From NCBI RefSeq assembly GCF_008520305.1, contig NZ_ML703253.1, positions 237,501 through 301,500 on the forward strand: a stretch of 64,000 bases of DNA, read 5' to 3'. The notes under the pieces were generated by a model. That model had not been told where the DNA came from and ran no database searches. It saw nothing but the letters and a program-made list of their open reading frames with translations. Both the position numbers and the translations under genes were made by a program. Positions 18,259 to 26,769 of the stretch are shown here, piece by piece. Origin of the DNA: Mesorhizobium sp. SARCC-RB16n. Its GTDB lineage: Bacteria > Pseudomonadota > Alphaproteobacteria > Rhizobiales > Rhizobiaceae. The first letter of the stretch is position 1; every line of letters begins with the position of its first letter.

Positions 18259-19802
18259 GCTTCCGCTCCCAGGCCCACCGGGCTCTCCTCGCCATGGATG
18301 TTGAGCGCGCTCGATATCAGCGCCCGCTCGGTGATCTCGGAGCCGACCAGTTCGCGCTTGACTGCCCCGTCATAGAGCACCAGCACCCGGTCGCAGCAGC
18401 CGATCAGCTCGTCATAGTCGGTCGAATAGAACAGGATCGCCGCGCCGGCGTCCGCCAGCTTGCGCATCAGCTGATAGATTTCCTGCTTGGTGCCGACATC
18501 GATGCCGCGCGTCGGATCGTTGAGCAGGATGATGCGCGGCTGGCGCATCAGCCATTTGGCGATCACCACCTTCTGCTGGTTGCCACCCGATAGCGCGCCG
18601 ACCGGGATGTCGAGACCCGCCGTCTTGATCGCCAGCAGGCCGACCATGTCGTCGATCAGCCGCTGTTCGGCGGCGCGATCGATGATGCCGCCTTTCGACA
18701 GCCGGTCGAGCGCGGCAAAGGACAGGTTTTCGCGCACTGTCATCGGCAGCATCAGTCCTTCGGTCTTACGGTCTTCCGGGATGAGCGCCATGCCGATGCC
18801 ATCCTCGCGGGCCGCCGCCGGGCTGGTGATCGTCACCGGCTTGCCGTCGATCAGCACCTCGCCCGAGAGGCCGCGCAGCACACCGAAGAAAGCAAGCAGC
18901 AGTTCACGCTGGCCCTGGCCGTCGAGTCCACCGAGGCCGACCACCTCGCCTGCCCTGACCGTCAACGAGATATTATCCAGCCGGTCGACCCAGGACAGCT
19001 TGCGCGCCTCAAGCCTAGGGGCGGCGCTTGCAGCTGCCACTGCCGGTTTGGGCGGGAAGATATGGCTGTATTCGCGGCCGATCATCAGCTCGACCACCTC
19101 ATTGTCGCTCTTCGAGCCGGCCTTGTAGCTTGCGACGTTGCGGCCGTTGCGGAACACCGTGCACTGGTCGGCGAGTTCGGCGATCTCGTTCATGCGATGC
19201 GAGATGTAGAGCAGCGCCAACCCTTCCGAGCGCAGCCGCTTCAAGACGCTGAAAATCTTCGAGACGTCCGCTGCCGTCAGCGCCGAGGTCGCTTCGTCGA
19301 GGATGAGGATACGTGGCTTGCGAGCCAAGGCCTTGGCGATCTCCACCATCTGGCGCCGCGACAGCGGCAGGTCCTTGACCAGCGCCAGCGGATGGATGTC
19401 ACCGGCACCCGCCCGCGCCAGCGCGTCCTCGGCGATGCGCCGCTGCGCCTTGCGGTCGATCATGCCGAAGCGTTTGGGTGGATCGGAAATGACAATATTG
19501 TCGGCGACACTGAGTTCGGGGATCAGCGACAGTTCCTGGAAGATGCATACGATGCCCGCCTTGTTCGCCGCACCCGGCGAGGCGAAGGTCACCTCGCGCC
19601 CATCCAGCGTCATGCGGCCTTCGTCGGGCGCCACGACACCGGCCATGACCTTGATCAATGTCGACTTGCCGGCGCCGTTTTCACCAAGGATGGCATGGAT
19701 ACTGCCGGTGGAAACCGACAGATCAGCCTTCTCCAGCGCCCGTACGCCTCCATAGCGCTTGGATATGCCTTCCACGCGCAAGAGCGGAACCGCGCCGTCC
19801 AT
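18255..19802 (-). CDS. Sugar ABC transporter ATP-binding protein, tandem-domain (RbsA/MglA class)
   Basis: Energises the two permeases. Two ABC domains in 515 residues: Walker A GENGAGKST at 40-48, signature LPLSRRQMVEIAKALA in the N-terminal half; in the C-terminal half the Walker A is degenerate (GLDGQGQRELL) as is usual for this class, with signature LSGGNQQKVVIAKWL and Walker B ILLNDPTRGIDVG. ATG 19802 is chosen because GGGGAGGGC lies just upstream; an in-frame ATG six codons earlier has no such site. It follows the binding-protein gene across a gap with a strong hairpin. Confidence 0.93.
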   Translation of the reverse strand: MDGAVPLLRVEGISKRYGGVRALEKADLSVSTGSIHAILGENGAGKSTLIKVMAGVVAPDEGRMTLDGREVTFASPGAANKAGIVCIFQELSLIPELSVADNIVISDPPKRFGMIDRKAQRRIAEDALARAGAGDIHPLALVKDLPLSRRQMVEIAKALARKPRILILDEATSALTAADVSKIFSVLKRLRSEGLALLYISHRMNEIAELADQCTVFRNGRNVASYKAGSKSDNEVVELMIGREYSHIFPPKPAVAAASAAPRLEARKLSWVDRLDNISLTVRAGEVVGLGGLDGQGQRELLLAFFGVLRGLSGEVLIDGKPVTITSPAAAREDGIGMALIPEDRKTEGLMLPMTVRENLSFAALDRLSKGGIIDRAAEQRLIDDMVGLLAIKTAGLDIPVGALSGGNQQKVVIAKWLMRQPRIILLNDPTRGIDVGTKQEIYQLMRKLADAGAAILFYSTDYDELIGCCDRVLVLYDGAVKRELVGSEITERALISSALNIHGEESPVGLGAEA

Positions 19803-19845
19803 CAGCCCTCCCCAAGCCATTTGCCGCTGGCAGAAGCGGGCCGAC

Positions 19846-19867
19846 GGCGCGGGGTTCTCCCCGCGCC
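19846..19867 (-). terminator. Intra-operon hairpin downstream of binding-protein gene
   Basis: Perfect 9-bp stem GGCGCGGGG/CCCCGCGCC with a TTCT loop and no T-run, in the gap between the binding-protein gene and the ATPase gene. Such hairpins commonly stabilise the upstream mRNA or partly attenuate, which would give more binding protein than channel. Confidence 0.5.
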
Positions 19868-19881
19868 ACCGGCCGGTCAGA

Positions 19882-21009
19882 CTATTTGTTTTCCTTGGTT
19901 TGGCCCATAATCTCCTGGGCTGTGAAATTGATGCCGCAGGTCGGGAAGGAATTGCCGACGAAGAAATTGTCGGATTGGTCGGGGAAGAAATCCTGGCCTG
20001 GCTTGAAGTTAGGATCCTCTACGATCGCCAACGGCAGCTTGACCGATTGCGGCACGACATTGCCTTCGAGGGCTGCTATGGCCGTCTTGATGGCAACCGC
20101 CACCTGGGCTGGTCCGGTTCCGGCTGACGAGCATTTTAGCCCATCCGCCGCATGCGCCGCACAGAACTTGCGGAAGCCATTCTCCGTCTCGCCGCCAAAA
20201 GGCACGAATGGATGCTTGGCATCCATCATCGCCTGGACGATGCCGGTGTCGCCCCCCTGGCCGGTGATGCCGTCGAACGGGCCGTTGGTGGCAATCGCGT
20301 CGGCTGTCGCCTTCTGAGCCACGCCATCGTCCCATTTGCCAACAACCTCGGTGACGGCCCATTTCTTGCCCGAGCCGTCGAGCACCTCGTGGATGCCGGC
20401 ATGACGGTCCGTATCCACGGAGGTGCCGGCGACGCCACGCACTTCGAGCACCTTTCCGCCGTTCGGAACATGCGAAACCAGCCACTTGCCCCACAACTGG
20501 CCAAGGCCCTTCTGGTCGACATTGACGTTGATGGCATCTTTGGTGTCGAGGATGTTGTCGAAGGCGACCAACACGACCCCCGCTTCCTTGGCGCGCTTGA
20601 TAACCGGCCCGAAAGCGGTCGGATTCTGCGCATTGACGACGATCGCGTCAAAGCCGGAGTCGATGAAATTGTTGATCGCGGAGATCTGCGCCGGAACGTC
20701 CTCACCGGTCGACACAACCTTGAATTCCTTCAACTTCTTGGCGACATCCGGCTGTGCGGCATATGCCTTGGCGGTCTGCACCATCTGGATACGCCAGGTG
20801 TTGGCGATATAGCCGTTGGCGAGCGCAATACGGTATGGGCCGGCCTTCTTGGGGAACTTGAAGAATTGCGTATCGGCTGCCCATGGGGCAAAGCAGTCCG
20901 GCTCGGCTGCCGGTCCCTTGACGATTTCCGGGCCTGCGGCCATCGCCGCTGAGCTCAACATGACAAATGCAGTGGCGGCAACGATGCCACCAACGAGTGA
21001 CTTGATCAT
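19882..21009 (-). CDS. Sugar ABC transporter periplasmic binding protein
   Basis: Type I (ribose-class) periplasmic receptor, 375 residues, the first gene of the five-gene transport/gluconokinase operon. Signal peptide over about residues 1-24 (cleavage after MAA or AAMAAG). Core features of the fold: KAGPYRIALANGYIANTWRIQM, AQISAINNFIDSGFDAIVVNAQNP and VVLVAFDN, with two late Cys (in KFCAAHAADGLKC) that may form a disulfide. A GGGAGGAATAT site precedes the ATG. Ligand not deducible from sequence; linkage to GntK suggests gluconate, a gluconoside or an aldose oxidised to gluconate. Confidence 0.9.
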   Translation of the reverse strand: MIKSLVGGIVAATAFVMLSSAAMAAGPEIVKGPAAEPDCFAPWAADTQFFKFPKKAGPYRIALANGYIANTWRIQMVQTAKAYAAQPDVAKKLKEFKVVSTGEDVPAQISAINNFIDSGFDAIVVNAQNPTAFGPVIKRAKEAGVVLVAFDNILDTKDAINVNVDQKGLGQLWGKWLVSHVPNGGKVLEVRGVAGTSVDTDRHAGIHEVLDGSGKKWAVTEVVGKWDDGVAQKATADAIATNGPFDGITGQGGDTGIVQAMMDAKHPFVPFGGETENGFRKFCAAHAADGLKCSSAGTGPAQVAVAIKTAIAALEGNVVPQSVKLPLAIVEDPNFKPGQDFFPDQSDNFFVGNSFPTCGINFTAQEIMGQTKENK

Positions 21010-21202
21010 CGATATTCCTCCCAGTTGCAGTTCTGACTTGTTTGTTTAGCTGCAGTACAATGACGTCCGCCCAGGCACCTCCAGCCCTAGCCCGCCATGC
21101 ATGTCAGGTGGACAGCGCCGATCTGATCCTCCTTGTTGCTTCCTTAAGCGGCAGCGAAAGTATCATATTATCAATAATAAACAAGGAAAATTCTGTCGCT
21201 TA

Positions 21203-21230
21203 TGTATAATAAACAGCGCAGAGACTTCAC
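21203..21230 (-). promoter_or_regulatory. Candidate promoter of the ABC/gntK operon
   Basis: On the minus strand, GTGAAG (21225-21230) and TATACA (21203-21208) are spaced by 16 bp just inside the AT-rich block, with the LacI-type palindrome immediately upstream (21243-21256). Assignment is by eye and weak; alternative hexamers exist in the same AT-rich block. Confidence 0.3.
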
Positions 21231-21242
21231 GCTGATGGCGAA

Positions 21243-21256
21243 TGGTAGCGCTACCA
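21243..21256. promoter_or_regulatory. LacI-family operator
   Basis: Perfect 14-bp palindrome TGGTAGCGCTACCA centred on GCGC, the expected form for a LacI/GalR dimer site with its central CG step. It lies between the LacI gene and the transport operon, so it is the obvious target of the adjacent regulator. Confidence 0.7.
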
Positions 21257-21288
21257 ATGGCGGCTGTAAAGTCTCACTTTAGCATCCT

Positions 21289-22326
21289 CTAAATACTCCA
21301 GCGTCCCGTGCTCTCGCGCTGCTTCAGTTCGAAACCGAGGTCTACGACCCGCTGCTCCGGCCTGTTGCCGCCAATTGCCGCCAGCGCCATGGCCACCGCG
21401 CGCCTGCCGATTTCGTAGCGATGGGTGCGGATGCTGGTGATCGAGGGAAAGGCCACCTGCATCATGTCGAGATCGTTGAAGCCGACAATGCCGATAGTCT
21501 TCGGCACGTCGATCGAAGCGCGATGGCATTCGAACAGCACGCCGAGCGCGATGTCGTCGTTGTTGCAGAACACGCCGTCGAGCGTCGGCATCTTGGCAAG
21601 GGCATCGCGGAATAGTTCGCGGCCAAGCGACACGCTGGAAAGCACCGGCGTGGTGGTGATCAGGCGCGGGTCCAGCAGGCCGGCCTTTTCCATCGCCACC
21701 CGGTAACCAGCGAGACGCCGCTGCGAGCGCGGGTCCATGCGTGCACCGATGAAGCCGATCCGGCGGTAGCCCATCTCGATGAGATGCTCGGTCGCCGTCC
21801 TGCCGCCGTCGAGATGCGAGAAGCCGACCATCATGTCCACGGGATCGGGTCCGGTCTCCATCACCTGAACCACCGGGCAACCGGCATTCTCCAACAGCTT
21901 TCGCGAGGTGGGTGTCTGGTCAATGCCGGCAACGATCAGCGCTGCCGGCCGCTGGGAGCCAAACACCTGCAGCAGCCGCTCCTCCTCCAGTCCGGAATAG
22001 TGCGTGTTGCCGAGCTGGACGCGGAACGGGCCGTCCGACAGGCTGTCATAGATGCCGCGCACCACCTCCGCGAAGACGTTGTTGGTCAGCGAAGGCACCA
22101 GCACGCCAAACACCTCCGCCCGCGCCGAGGCCAACGCGCGCGCATTGGGATCCGGCACATAGCCAAGCTCGTCGACGGCGGCCAGGATCTGGCGGCGCAG
22201 TTCCTCGGAAACGCGTTCCGGCTCGCGCAGCGCGCGCGAAACGGTGATAGCACCGACGCCGGCCTTGCGGGCCACATCCGCTATGGTCGGGCGGCCACCG
22301 CCCCGGCGCGAGCGCGGCTTGGTCAA
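21289..22326 (-). CDS. LacI family transcriptional regulator (GntR-like)
   Basis: Sugar-responsive repressor. Seen: N-terminal helix-turn-helix RPTIADVARKAGVGAITVSRALR (residues 12-34), hinge-region helix VPDPNARALASARAEVFGVLVPSL, and a periplasmic-binding-protein-like effector domain to residue 345. Best inferred role is control of the adjacent ABC/gluconokinase operon, making it functionally comparable to E. coli GntR. The start is uncertain: TTG 22326 gives the full N-terminus with GGGGCAAGG upstream, and no in-frame ATG lies before the HTH. Confidence 0.9.
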   Translation of the reverse strand: MTKPRSRRGGGRPTIADVARKAGVGAITVSRALREPERVSEELRRQILAAVDELGYVPDPNARALASARAEVFGVLVPSLTNNVFAEVVRGIYDSLSDGPFRVQLGNTHYSGLEEERLLQVFGSQRPAALIVAGIDQTPTSRKLLENAGCPVVQVMETGPDPVDMMVGFSHLDGGRTATEHLIEMGYRRIGFIGARMDPRSQRRLAGYRVAMEKAGLLDPRLITTTPVLSSVSLGRELFRDALAKMPTLDGVFCNNDDIALGVLFECHRASIDVPKTIGIVGFNDLDMMQVAFPSITSIRTHRYEIGRRAVAMALAAIGGNRPEQRVVDLGFELKQRESTGRWSI

Positions 22327-22487
22327 GGCCTTGCCCCATGCGCACGGCCATCCAAGCGCGCGCCCAATGCGATCTTTCCAGCTGTCGCCATCTCACCGGC
22401 CTGTTGCCGCATCCACCGGCCCCTGGCGTCGCGCAGTGCCTGCCTGTTGTCAAGCCGAGCCCCTGAGTGGGTATGCCTGGCCCTTCC

Positions 22488-23717
22488 TCAGGCGGCTACG
22501 GCAGCTCTGTGCCTCGCCTTCCAGATGAACAGTCCGATCGCCAGAATATTCAGCAAATTCCAGGCGATGCCGTTGAGGAATGCGGCGGCGTAGGAACCGG
22601 TCAGGTCGTAGATCCAGCCGGACATCCAGCCGCCGATCGCCATGCCGAAGATCGTCGCCATCATGACGATGCCGATACGCTGGCCGGCCTCCTTGGCCGG
22701 CAGGTATTCGCGCACGATGATCGCATAGCAAGGCACGATACCGCCCTGCGACAGGCCGAACACCAGCGACACGACATAGAGCGAGGCGAGCCCGTCGAAC
22801 GGGATATAGAACAGCAATGACAGGCATTGCAGCACCGAGCCGATAAGCAAGGTTTTGACGCCGCCGATGCGGTCGGCGACAAAGCCCGAGGCAAGCCGGC
22901 TGACGACGCCCGCGGCCATCATGATGGACAGCATGTCGGCGCCGTGCGCCATGCCGTAGCCTAGATCCATGCAATAGGCGACGATATGCACTTGCGGCAT
23001 CGACATCGCCACGCAGCAGCCCAGTCCCGCGACGACCAGTAGGACCTGCATTGCCGCCGGCGACATTGGCATCGGCTGCACAGGCCGGCTTCCGGGCGAG
23101 CCGGCGGCTGCCGCTTCCGGAGCGCCGCGCCGCAGCATCAGCACTAGCGGCACCATGGTAACCAGGCAGAACACACCGATGGCGGCATAGGTGAAGCGCC
23201 AGCCTTCCGCCTTGATCAGCGTCGGCATGATGGTGGGCCAGATCGCTCCGGCAAGGTAGTTGCCGGCGGCGGCCGCCGTGACGGCGACGCCGCGGCGGCG
23301 GTTGAACCAGTGCGAGATATCGGCGATCAACGGCCCAAAGATCACCGACGTGCCGACACCGATCAGCACGCCCTGGGCAAGGGTGAATTGCAGGATCGAG
23401 GTCGACAGCGCCGCGAGCAGGAGACCGGCGGAGAGCGCGATCGAGGAGAACAGTGCCGGGATCCAGTAGCCCATCCGGTCGATGGCGCGGCCGACCAGCA
23501 CATTGCCGGCGGCGAAGCCCACCATGGTCGCGGTGTAAGGCATGGATGCCGCGGCACGATCGACGCCGAACTCGGCCTGTACCGCCGGCAGCACCACGAC
23601 GACGGCCCACATGCCGACCGCACCGATCGTGGCCAGCAGCATCGAGATGGCCAGGCGCATCCAGGCGTAGGAACTGTCGATACCGGGACTGGGCCGGCTG
23701 AAGTCGGTTCGCGTCAA
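22488..23717 (-). CDS. MFS transporter (oxalate/formate antiporter-like group)
   Basis: Twelve predicted membrane spans in 409 residues. Motif A-like loop between helices 2 and 3 reads GRAIDRMGYWIPALF and its counterpart in the second half reads ADRIGGVKTLLIG. The pattern WFNRRRGVAVTAAAAGNYLAG after helix 4 is typical of the monocarboxylate/OFA-type major facilitators. Substrate unknown; a small organic acid is plausible. Transcribed on the minus strand ahead of the LacI gene, 161 bp away, so it may be separate. A terminating context was not seen. Confidence 0.82.
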   Translation of the reverse strand: MTRTDFSRPSPGIDSSYAWMRLAISMLLATIGAVGMWAVVVVLPAVQAEFGVDRAAASMPYTATMVGFAAGNVLVGRAIDRMGYWIPALFSSIALSAGLLLAALSTSILQFTLAQGVLIGVGTSVIFGPLIADISHWFNRRRGVAVTAAAAGNYLAGAIWPTIMPTLIKAEGWRFTYAAIGVFCLVTMVPLVLMLRRGAPEAAAAGSPGSRPVQPMPMSPAAMQVLLVVAGLGCCVAMSMPQVHIVAYCMDLGYGMAHGADMLSIMMAAGVVSRLASGFVADRIGGVKTLLIGSVLQCLSLLFYIPFDGLASLYVVSLVFGLSQGGIVPCYAIIVREYLPAKEAGQRIGIVMMATIFGMAIGGWMSGWIYDLTGSYAAAFLNGIAWNLLNILAIGLFIWKARHRAAVAA

Positions 23718-23889
23718 AGGCGTTTCCTGTCGGCGGTCTCAACCGCTGCTGTTTTGACCACTATCGACGCATTCCCGGCGCACAGCAGCACCACAGCGGG
23801 CAAATCCGTGGCTCCAGGCCGATACGCATGCGGGAACCGACGCCGATATTTGGAGTTTCCGATCAGCAACCCCGCAAAGGAGTCCAGCG

Positions 23890-24180
23890 ATGACCGCCAC
23901 CAAGCACAAATGGTCGGCCGAGGTGACCGAGCACAGCGACGCGATGGATCTCGAGGACCACGTCTTCGAATCCGACGATGCCAAGAAGATCGCCGCCTCG
24001 CTCAAGCGTTCGGCCGAACACAGCCACCGCCGCAAGGCCGAACCCTTCCAGTCCGCCATGTCGATGCTGAATTTCTACATCAACAGGGCGGGAAAAAACC
24101 TGCCTGCGGCGCGCAAGAAAATCCTCGAGGACGCCAAGGACGAACTGCGCGAAGCATTCGGGCGTCCAAAGGAGGATTAG
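23890..24180 (+). CDS. DUF3175 domain-containing protein
   Basis: Small, highly charged cytosolic protein of 96 residues. The sequence KWSAEVTEHSDAMDLEDHVF, RSAEHSHRRKAEPFQSAMSM and FYINRAGKNLPAARKK match the DUF3175 family as I remember it. Function unknown; the basic, helical composition would suit nucleic-acid binding. A strong AAAGGAG site lies eight bases before the ATG. Single gene, convergent with the AHSA1-like gene, with hairpins between them. Confidence 0.82.
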   Translation: MTATKHKWSAEVTEHSDAMDLEDHVFESDDAKKIAASLKRSAEHSHRRKAEPFQSAMSMLNFYINRAGKNLPAARKKILEDAKDELREAFGRPKED

Positions 24181-24209
24181 CCCTCGACCGCCAATGGTTC
24201 CTCAAGCTT

Positions 24210-24240
24210 GTTCCTCACCCATCAAAACGAGGTGAGGAAC
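24210..24240. terminator. Hairpin between convergent genes
   Basis: Perfect 10-bp stem GTTCCTCACC (24210-24219) with GGTGAGGAAC (24231-24240), loop of 11 bases, between the stops of two convergent genes. A second stem ACCGGCT/AGCCGGT follows at 24250-24267. No clear T-run; a bidirectional terminator role is inferred from position. Confidence 0.5.
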
Positions 24241-24274
24241 CCATTTCGTACCGGCTGCCCAGCCGGTCGGCGCG

Positions 24275-24718
24275 CTATTGCTTGATCTCGGGTTCGACGA
24301 GCTTGGCCAGGTTCCGCAGCGATTCCTGCCAGCCGAGATAGCAGGCTTCGGCGGGAATGACGTCCGGGATGCCGGCCTGGGTGATGTTCAGTTCGGTGCC
24401 CATGGACACTTTCTTCAACGTCACGGTCACCTCGATCTGGCCGGGCAGGTTGGGATCGTCGAACCTGTCGGTGTAGCGCAGGAGTTCGCCCGCAACGAGT
24501 TCGACATATTCACCGCCAAACGAATGGCTGTCGCCGGTGGTGAAGTTGCGGAACGACATCTTGAACGTGCCGCCGACCTTGCCCTCGAAGTGATGGACCG
24601 TGCAGGTGAAGCCATTCGGCGGAAGCCATTTGGCAAGCGCATCGGCCTCGAGGAACGCGCGGTAGACCTTCTCCGGGCTGGCGGTCAGGACGCGGTGCAG
24701 ACGGACGGTGCTGGGCAT
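24275..24718 (-). CDS. SRPBCC/AHSA1 (activator of Hsp90 ATPase-like) family protein
   Basis: START-fold protein of 147 residues with the typical opening TVRLHRVLTASPEKVYRAFLEADALAKW and a C-terminal helix with GWQESLRNLAKLVEP. Such proteins bind small hydrophobic ligands or act in stress responses; no specific role can be read. ATG 24718 has AAAGGAAAT upstream and starts exactly where family similarity begins; a longer frame to 24835 is not supported. Confidence 0.85.
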   Translation of the reverse strand: MPSTVRLHRVLTASPEKVYRAFLEADALAKWLPPNGFTCTVHHFEGKVGGTFKMSFRNFTTGDSHSFGGEYVELVAGELLRYTDRFDDPNLPGQIEVTVTLKKVSMGTELNITQAGIPDVIPAEACYLGWQESLRNLAKLVEPEIKQ

Positions 24719-24876
24719 GTCGATTTCCTTTCGGCTCCTGTTCGATACTCCAAGGACGGATACCACACAGCCGATCCGACACAGGCTCTCGAATTTTTTG
24801 GCGGCGCCGGCCTGAATTTTTCCGAGAGCCCGCAAGGCGGAAGCACACCTGCGCCGAATGGCCGTGTCGCGGAAAT

Positions 24877-25653
24877 CTATCGCGAACGGATGACGTTGTC
24901 GGTATTGGCCAGCAGCTTGCGCACGGCATTGCGCGCCGCATCCGGCCGCTGCAGGCGGATATTCCTCTCGATTGCCTCGTGCATCTTCTGGGCGAGCTGC
25001 AAATCGTCGAGTTCGCGGGTCGTGTAGGCAAACAGGTGATCGAAGGCGGATTCGATCAGCACGCCGAGCGGGACCAGCAGATCATTGCCCGAGGCACGCA
25101 GGATTGCGAGGTGGAAGCGGGTGTCGGCGCGGGTCCGTTCCTGCAAGCTCTTCGCCTCGCCCATCTCCCGGCAGGCCTGGCTGATCTCGGCCATCTGCTC
25201 GTCGGTGCGCCGCATGGCGGCAAACGCGGTCGCTTCCGGCTCGATGATGTGGCGGAATTCCTGCACCGTCCGCAGGAACACCTCACGGTCGGGCGACGTC
25301 GCGTACCAGGCAAGCACATCGCGGTCGAGCAGGTTCCAGCGTTCCTTCGGTTCGACCCAACTGCCGATCTTGGGGCGCGATGCCAGCAGGCTCTTGGCCA
25401 TCAGCATCTTGATCGCCTCGCGCACCGCCGACCGGCTGACGCTGAAGGTCTCCGACCATTTGGCTTCATTGGGCAGGATGGTGCCGGGCGGATAGTCGCC
25501 GCGCACGATCCTGAGCCCGATTTCGCTGGCCAGCGACGTATGCACGCTGGAGCCCGGAATGCGCGCCGCGTCGGGCCGGCGAACACCGGCCGGGCGCTCG
25601 GCGGCTACAGCCTTTTTGGGCGATTTTTCCTTGCTCGGCTTCGCGTCCCGCAT
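24877..25653 (-). CDS. FadR-type (GntR/FCD) transcriptional regulator, copy 1
   Basis: Winged helix at about residues 40-100 (RGDYPPGTILPNEAKWSETF, SRSAVREAIKML) followed by an all-helical FCD effector domain with the metal-binding type segment ADTRFHLAILRASGN. 258 residues from ATG 25653; a TTG at 25713 would add 20 residues. Nearly identical through most of its length to the regulator at 27724-28506, so one arose by duplication. It flanks the epimerase gene and likely controls the dehydrogenase pair and the nearby transporter, with organic acid or sugar acid as the probable effector. Confidence 0.9.
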   Translation of the reverse strand: MRDAKPSKEKSPKKAVAAERPAGVRRPDAARIPGSSVHTSLASEIGLRIVRGDYPPGTILPNEAKWSETFSVSRSAVREAIKMLMAKSLLASRPKIGSWVEPKERWNLLDRDVLAWYATSPDREVFLRTVQEFRHIIEPEATAFAAMRRTDEQMAEISQACREMGEAKSLQERTRADTRFHLAILRASGNDLLVPLGVLIESAFDHLFAYTTRELDDLQLAQKMHEAIERNIRLQRPDAARNAVRKLLANTDNVIRSR

Positions 25654-25754
25654 GAATTCCAGAAAGGCCGGTTTAGGGAAGCTGTCAAGCGCGGTGCGGC
25701 CGTTGGGCCGCAAAGCCGGCTTCTATGCACAACCAAGCCGCGGCGCGACCATAC

Positions 25755-26651
25755 TCAGGCGGTCTTGACGTATTTGCGCCAGCTATGCTCCGGCCGGAAG
25801 CCGAGCATGTCGCGCGCCTTGCGGTTCGACAGCAGCGTCTCGTATTCGCCGAGTTCGCCCTTGACCGGCACGCCGGGATAGAAGCGCTTCAGGAGTTCGG
25901 CGGTCGGCAGATCGGACGAGGTATCGTCGTTGGCGGCGTTGAACACCTGGTAGCCCAGCCCGTCCTTCTCGACGGCGCGCAGCGTGATCTGGCCAAGGTC
26001 GCGCGCGTCGATGTAGCTCCAGGCGATACGTTTGCGAAAGCCCGGATCGGCAAACCATTTCGGAAACAGCGAATACTCATGCGGCTCGATGACGTTGCCG
26101 ATGCGCAAGGCATAGATGTCCGTGCCATTGCGCTGCGCGAAGGCACGCGCTGTCTTCTCATTGACGACCTTGGACAGCGCATAGCTGTCCATCGGATCGA
26201 CGTCATAGTCCTCGTCGAGCGGGAAATGCGTGGGGTCGCGCGGCTCGTTGGCGAACACCAGGCCATAGGTCGTCTCGCTGGAGGCGATGATCACCTTGCG
26301 GATACCGAGCTTCACCGCCGCCTCGATGACGTTGTAGGTGCCCATCGCATTGATGCGGAACACCTCGTTGTCGGGCGTGATCATGATGCGTGGAATGGCG
26401 GCGAAATGCACCACGGCATCGACCGGTTGCGGGCGCAGCGAGGGGTCGAATTCGTGCAGTCCCATATAGCTCGACAGCGCGTTGAACACCTGGCCGCTGT
26501 CGGTGATGTCGGTGATCAGCGTGCGCACCTTGGGATTGTCGAGCGGCCTGGTGTCGATGTTGAGCACCTGGCAGCCCTGCTCCACCAGATACTGCACGAC
26601 GTGGCGCCCAGCCTTGCCGCTGCCGCCGGTGAACATGATCCGCTTCGTCAT
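25755..26651 (-). CDS. NAD(P)-dependent epimerase/dehydratase (extended SDR)
   Basis: Extended short-chain dehydrogenase of 298 residues. Seen: nucleotide-binding FTGGSGKAGRHVV at the N-terminus, HFAAIPR after strand 4, catalytic Ser in ASSETTYG and YxxxK in YALSK. ATG 26651 begins the Rossmann strand directly. Divergently transcribed from a 3-hydroxyisobutyrate-dehydrogenase-like gene with a shared control region, so both probably belong to one pathway that oxidises a sugar or sugar acid; uronate or erythronate dehydrogenase-like activity is possible but not proven. Confidence 0.85.
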   Translation of the reverse strand: MTKRIMFTGGSGKAGRHVVQYLVEQGCQVLNIDTRPLDNPKVRTLITDITDSGQVFNALSSYMGLHEFDPSLRPQPVDAVVHFAAIPRIMITPDNEVFRINAMGTYNVIEAAVKLGIRKVIIASSETTYGLVFANEPRDPTHFPLDEDYDVDPMDSYALSKVVNEKTARAFAQRNGTDIYALRIGNVIEPHEYSLFPKWFADPGFRKRIAWSYIDARDLGQITLRAVEKDGLGYQVFNAANDDTSSDLPTAELLKRFYPGVPVKGELGEYETLLSNRKARDMLGFRPEHSWRKYVKTA

Positions 26652-26684
26652 TGTGGTCTCCACGAAAGTCCTGGGATTTACCTG

Positions 26685-26699
26685 TATTGTCAGACAATA
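26685..26699. promoter_or_regulatory. FadR-type operator in divergent promoter region
   Basis: Perfect 15-bp palindrome TATTGTCAGACAATA. Its core TTGTCAGACAA fits the TNGTNNNACNA pattern of FadR-subfamily GntR regulators and recurs in variant form three times at 29934-30014. It lies 34 bp before the epimerase ATG. Confidence 0.65.
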
Positions 26700-26738
26700 T
26701 TGCTTTCCGCAACCGTCTGTGGCTAAAACAGCGTCGAC

Positions 26739-26750
26739 ATTATCGATAAT
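26739..26750. promoter_or_regulatory. 12-bp palindrome upstream of the HIBADH-like gene
   Basis: Perfect palindrome ATTATCGATAAT, 19 bp before the start codon. AT-rich against its background; may be part of the promoter or a second regulator site. Function unknown. Confidence 0.35.
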
Positions 26751-26769
26751 CCAGAACAGGACAGACAGC

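Larger units (their letters stand above)
21010..21288. other. Regulatory region of the LacI/ABC/gntK locus
   Basis: A 279-bp gap downstream of the LacI gene and upstream of the binding-protein gene, both read on the minus strand. It contains an AT-rich block (about 21150-21215) unlike its surroundings, a candidate promoter and a perfect LacI-type palindrome. No gene seen. Confidence 0.7.

Noticed and set aside
16295-18295. Apparent 666-codon gene fusing two permeases
   Set aside because: Only the last 328 codons make a real permease; the first half is an out-of-frame reading of the upstream permease gene, which has its own frame, start and stop.
23310-24341. Open frame of 343 codons on the plus strand
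   Set aside because: Shadow of the MFS gene running into the DUF3175 gene in a different frame; low-complexity, Arg-rich product.
26652-26769. Site-specific recombination or attachment site at the two palindromes
   Set aside because: The palindromes lie in a divergent promoter, one matches a FadR operator, and there is no integrase or tRNA nearby.
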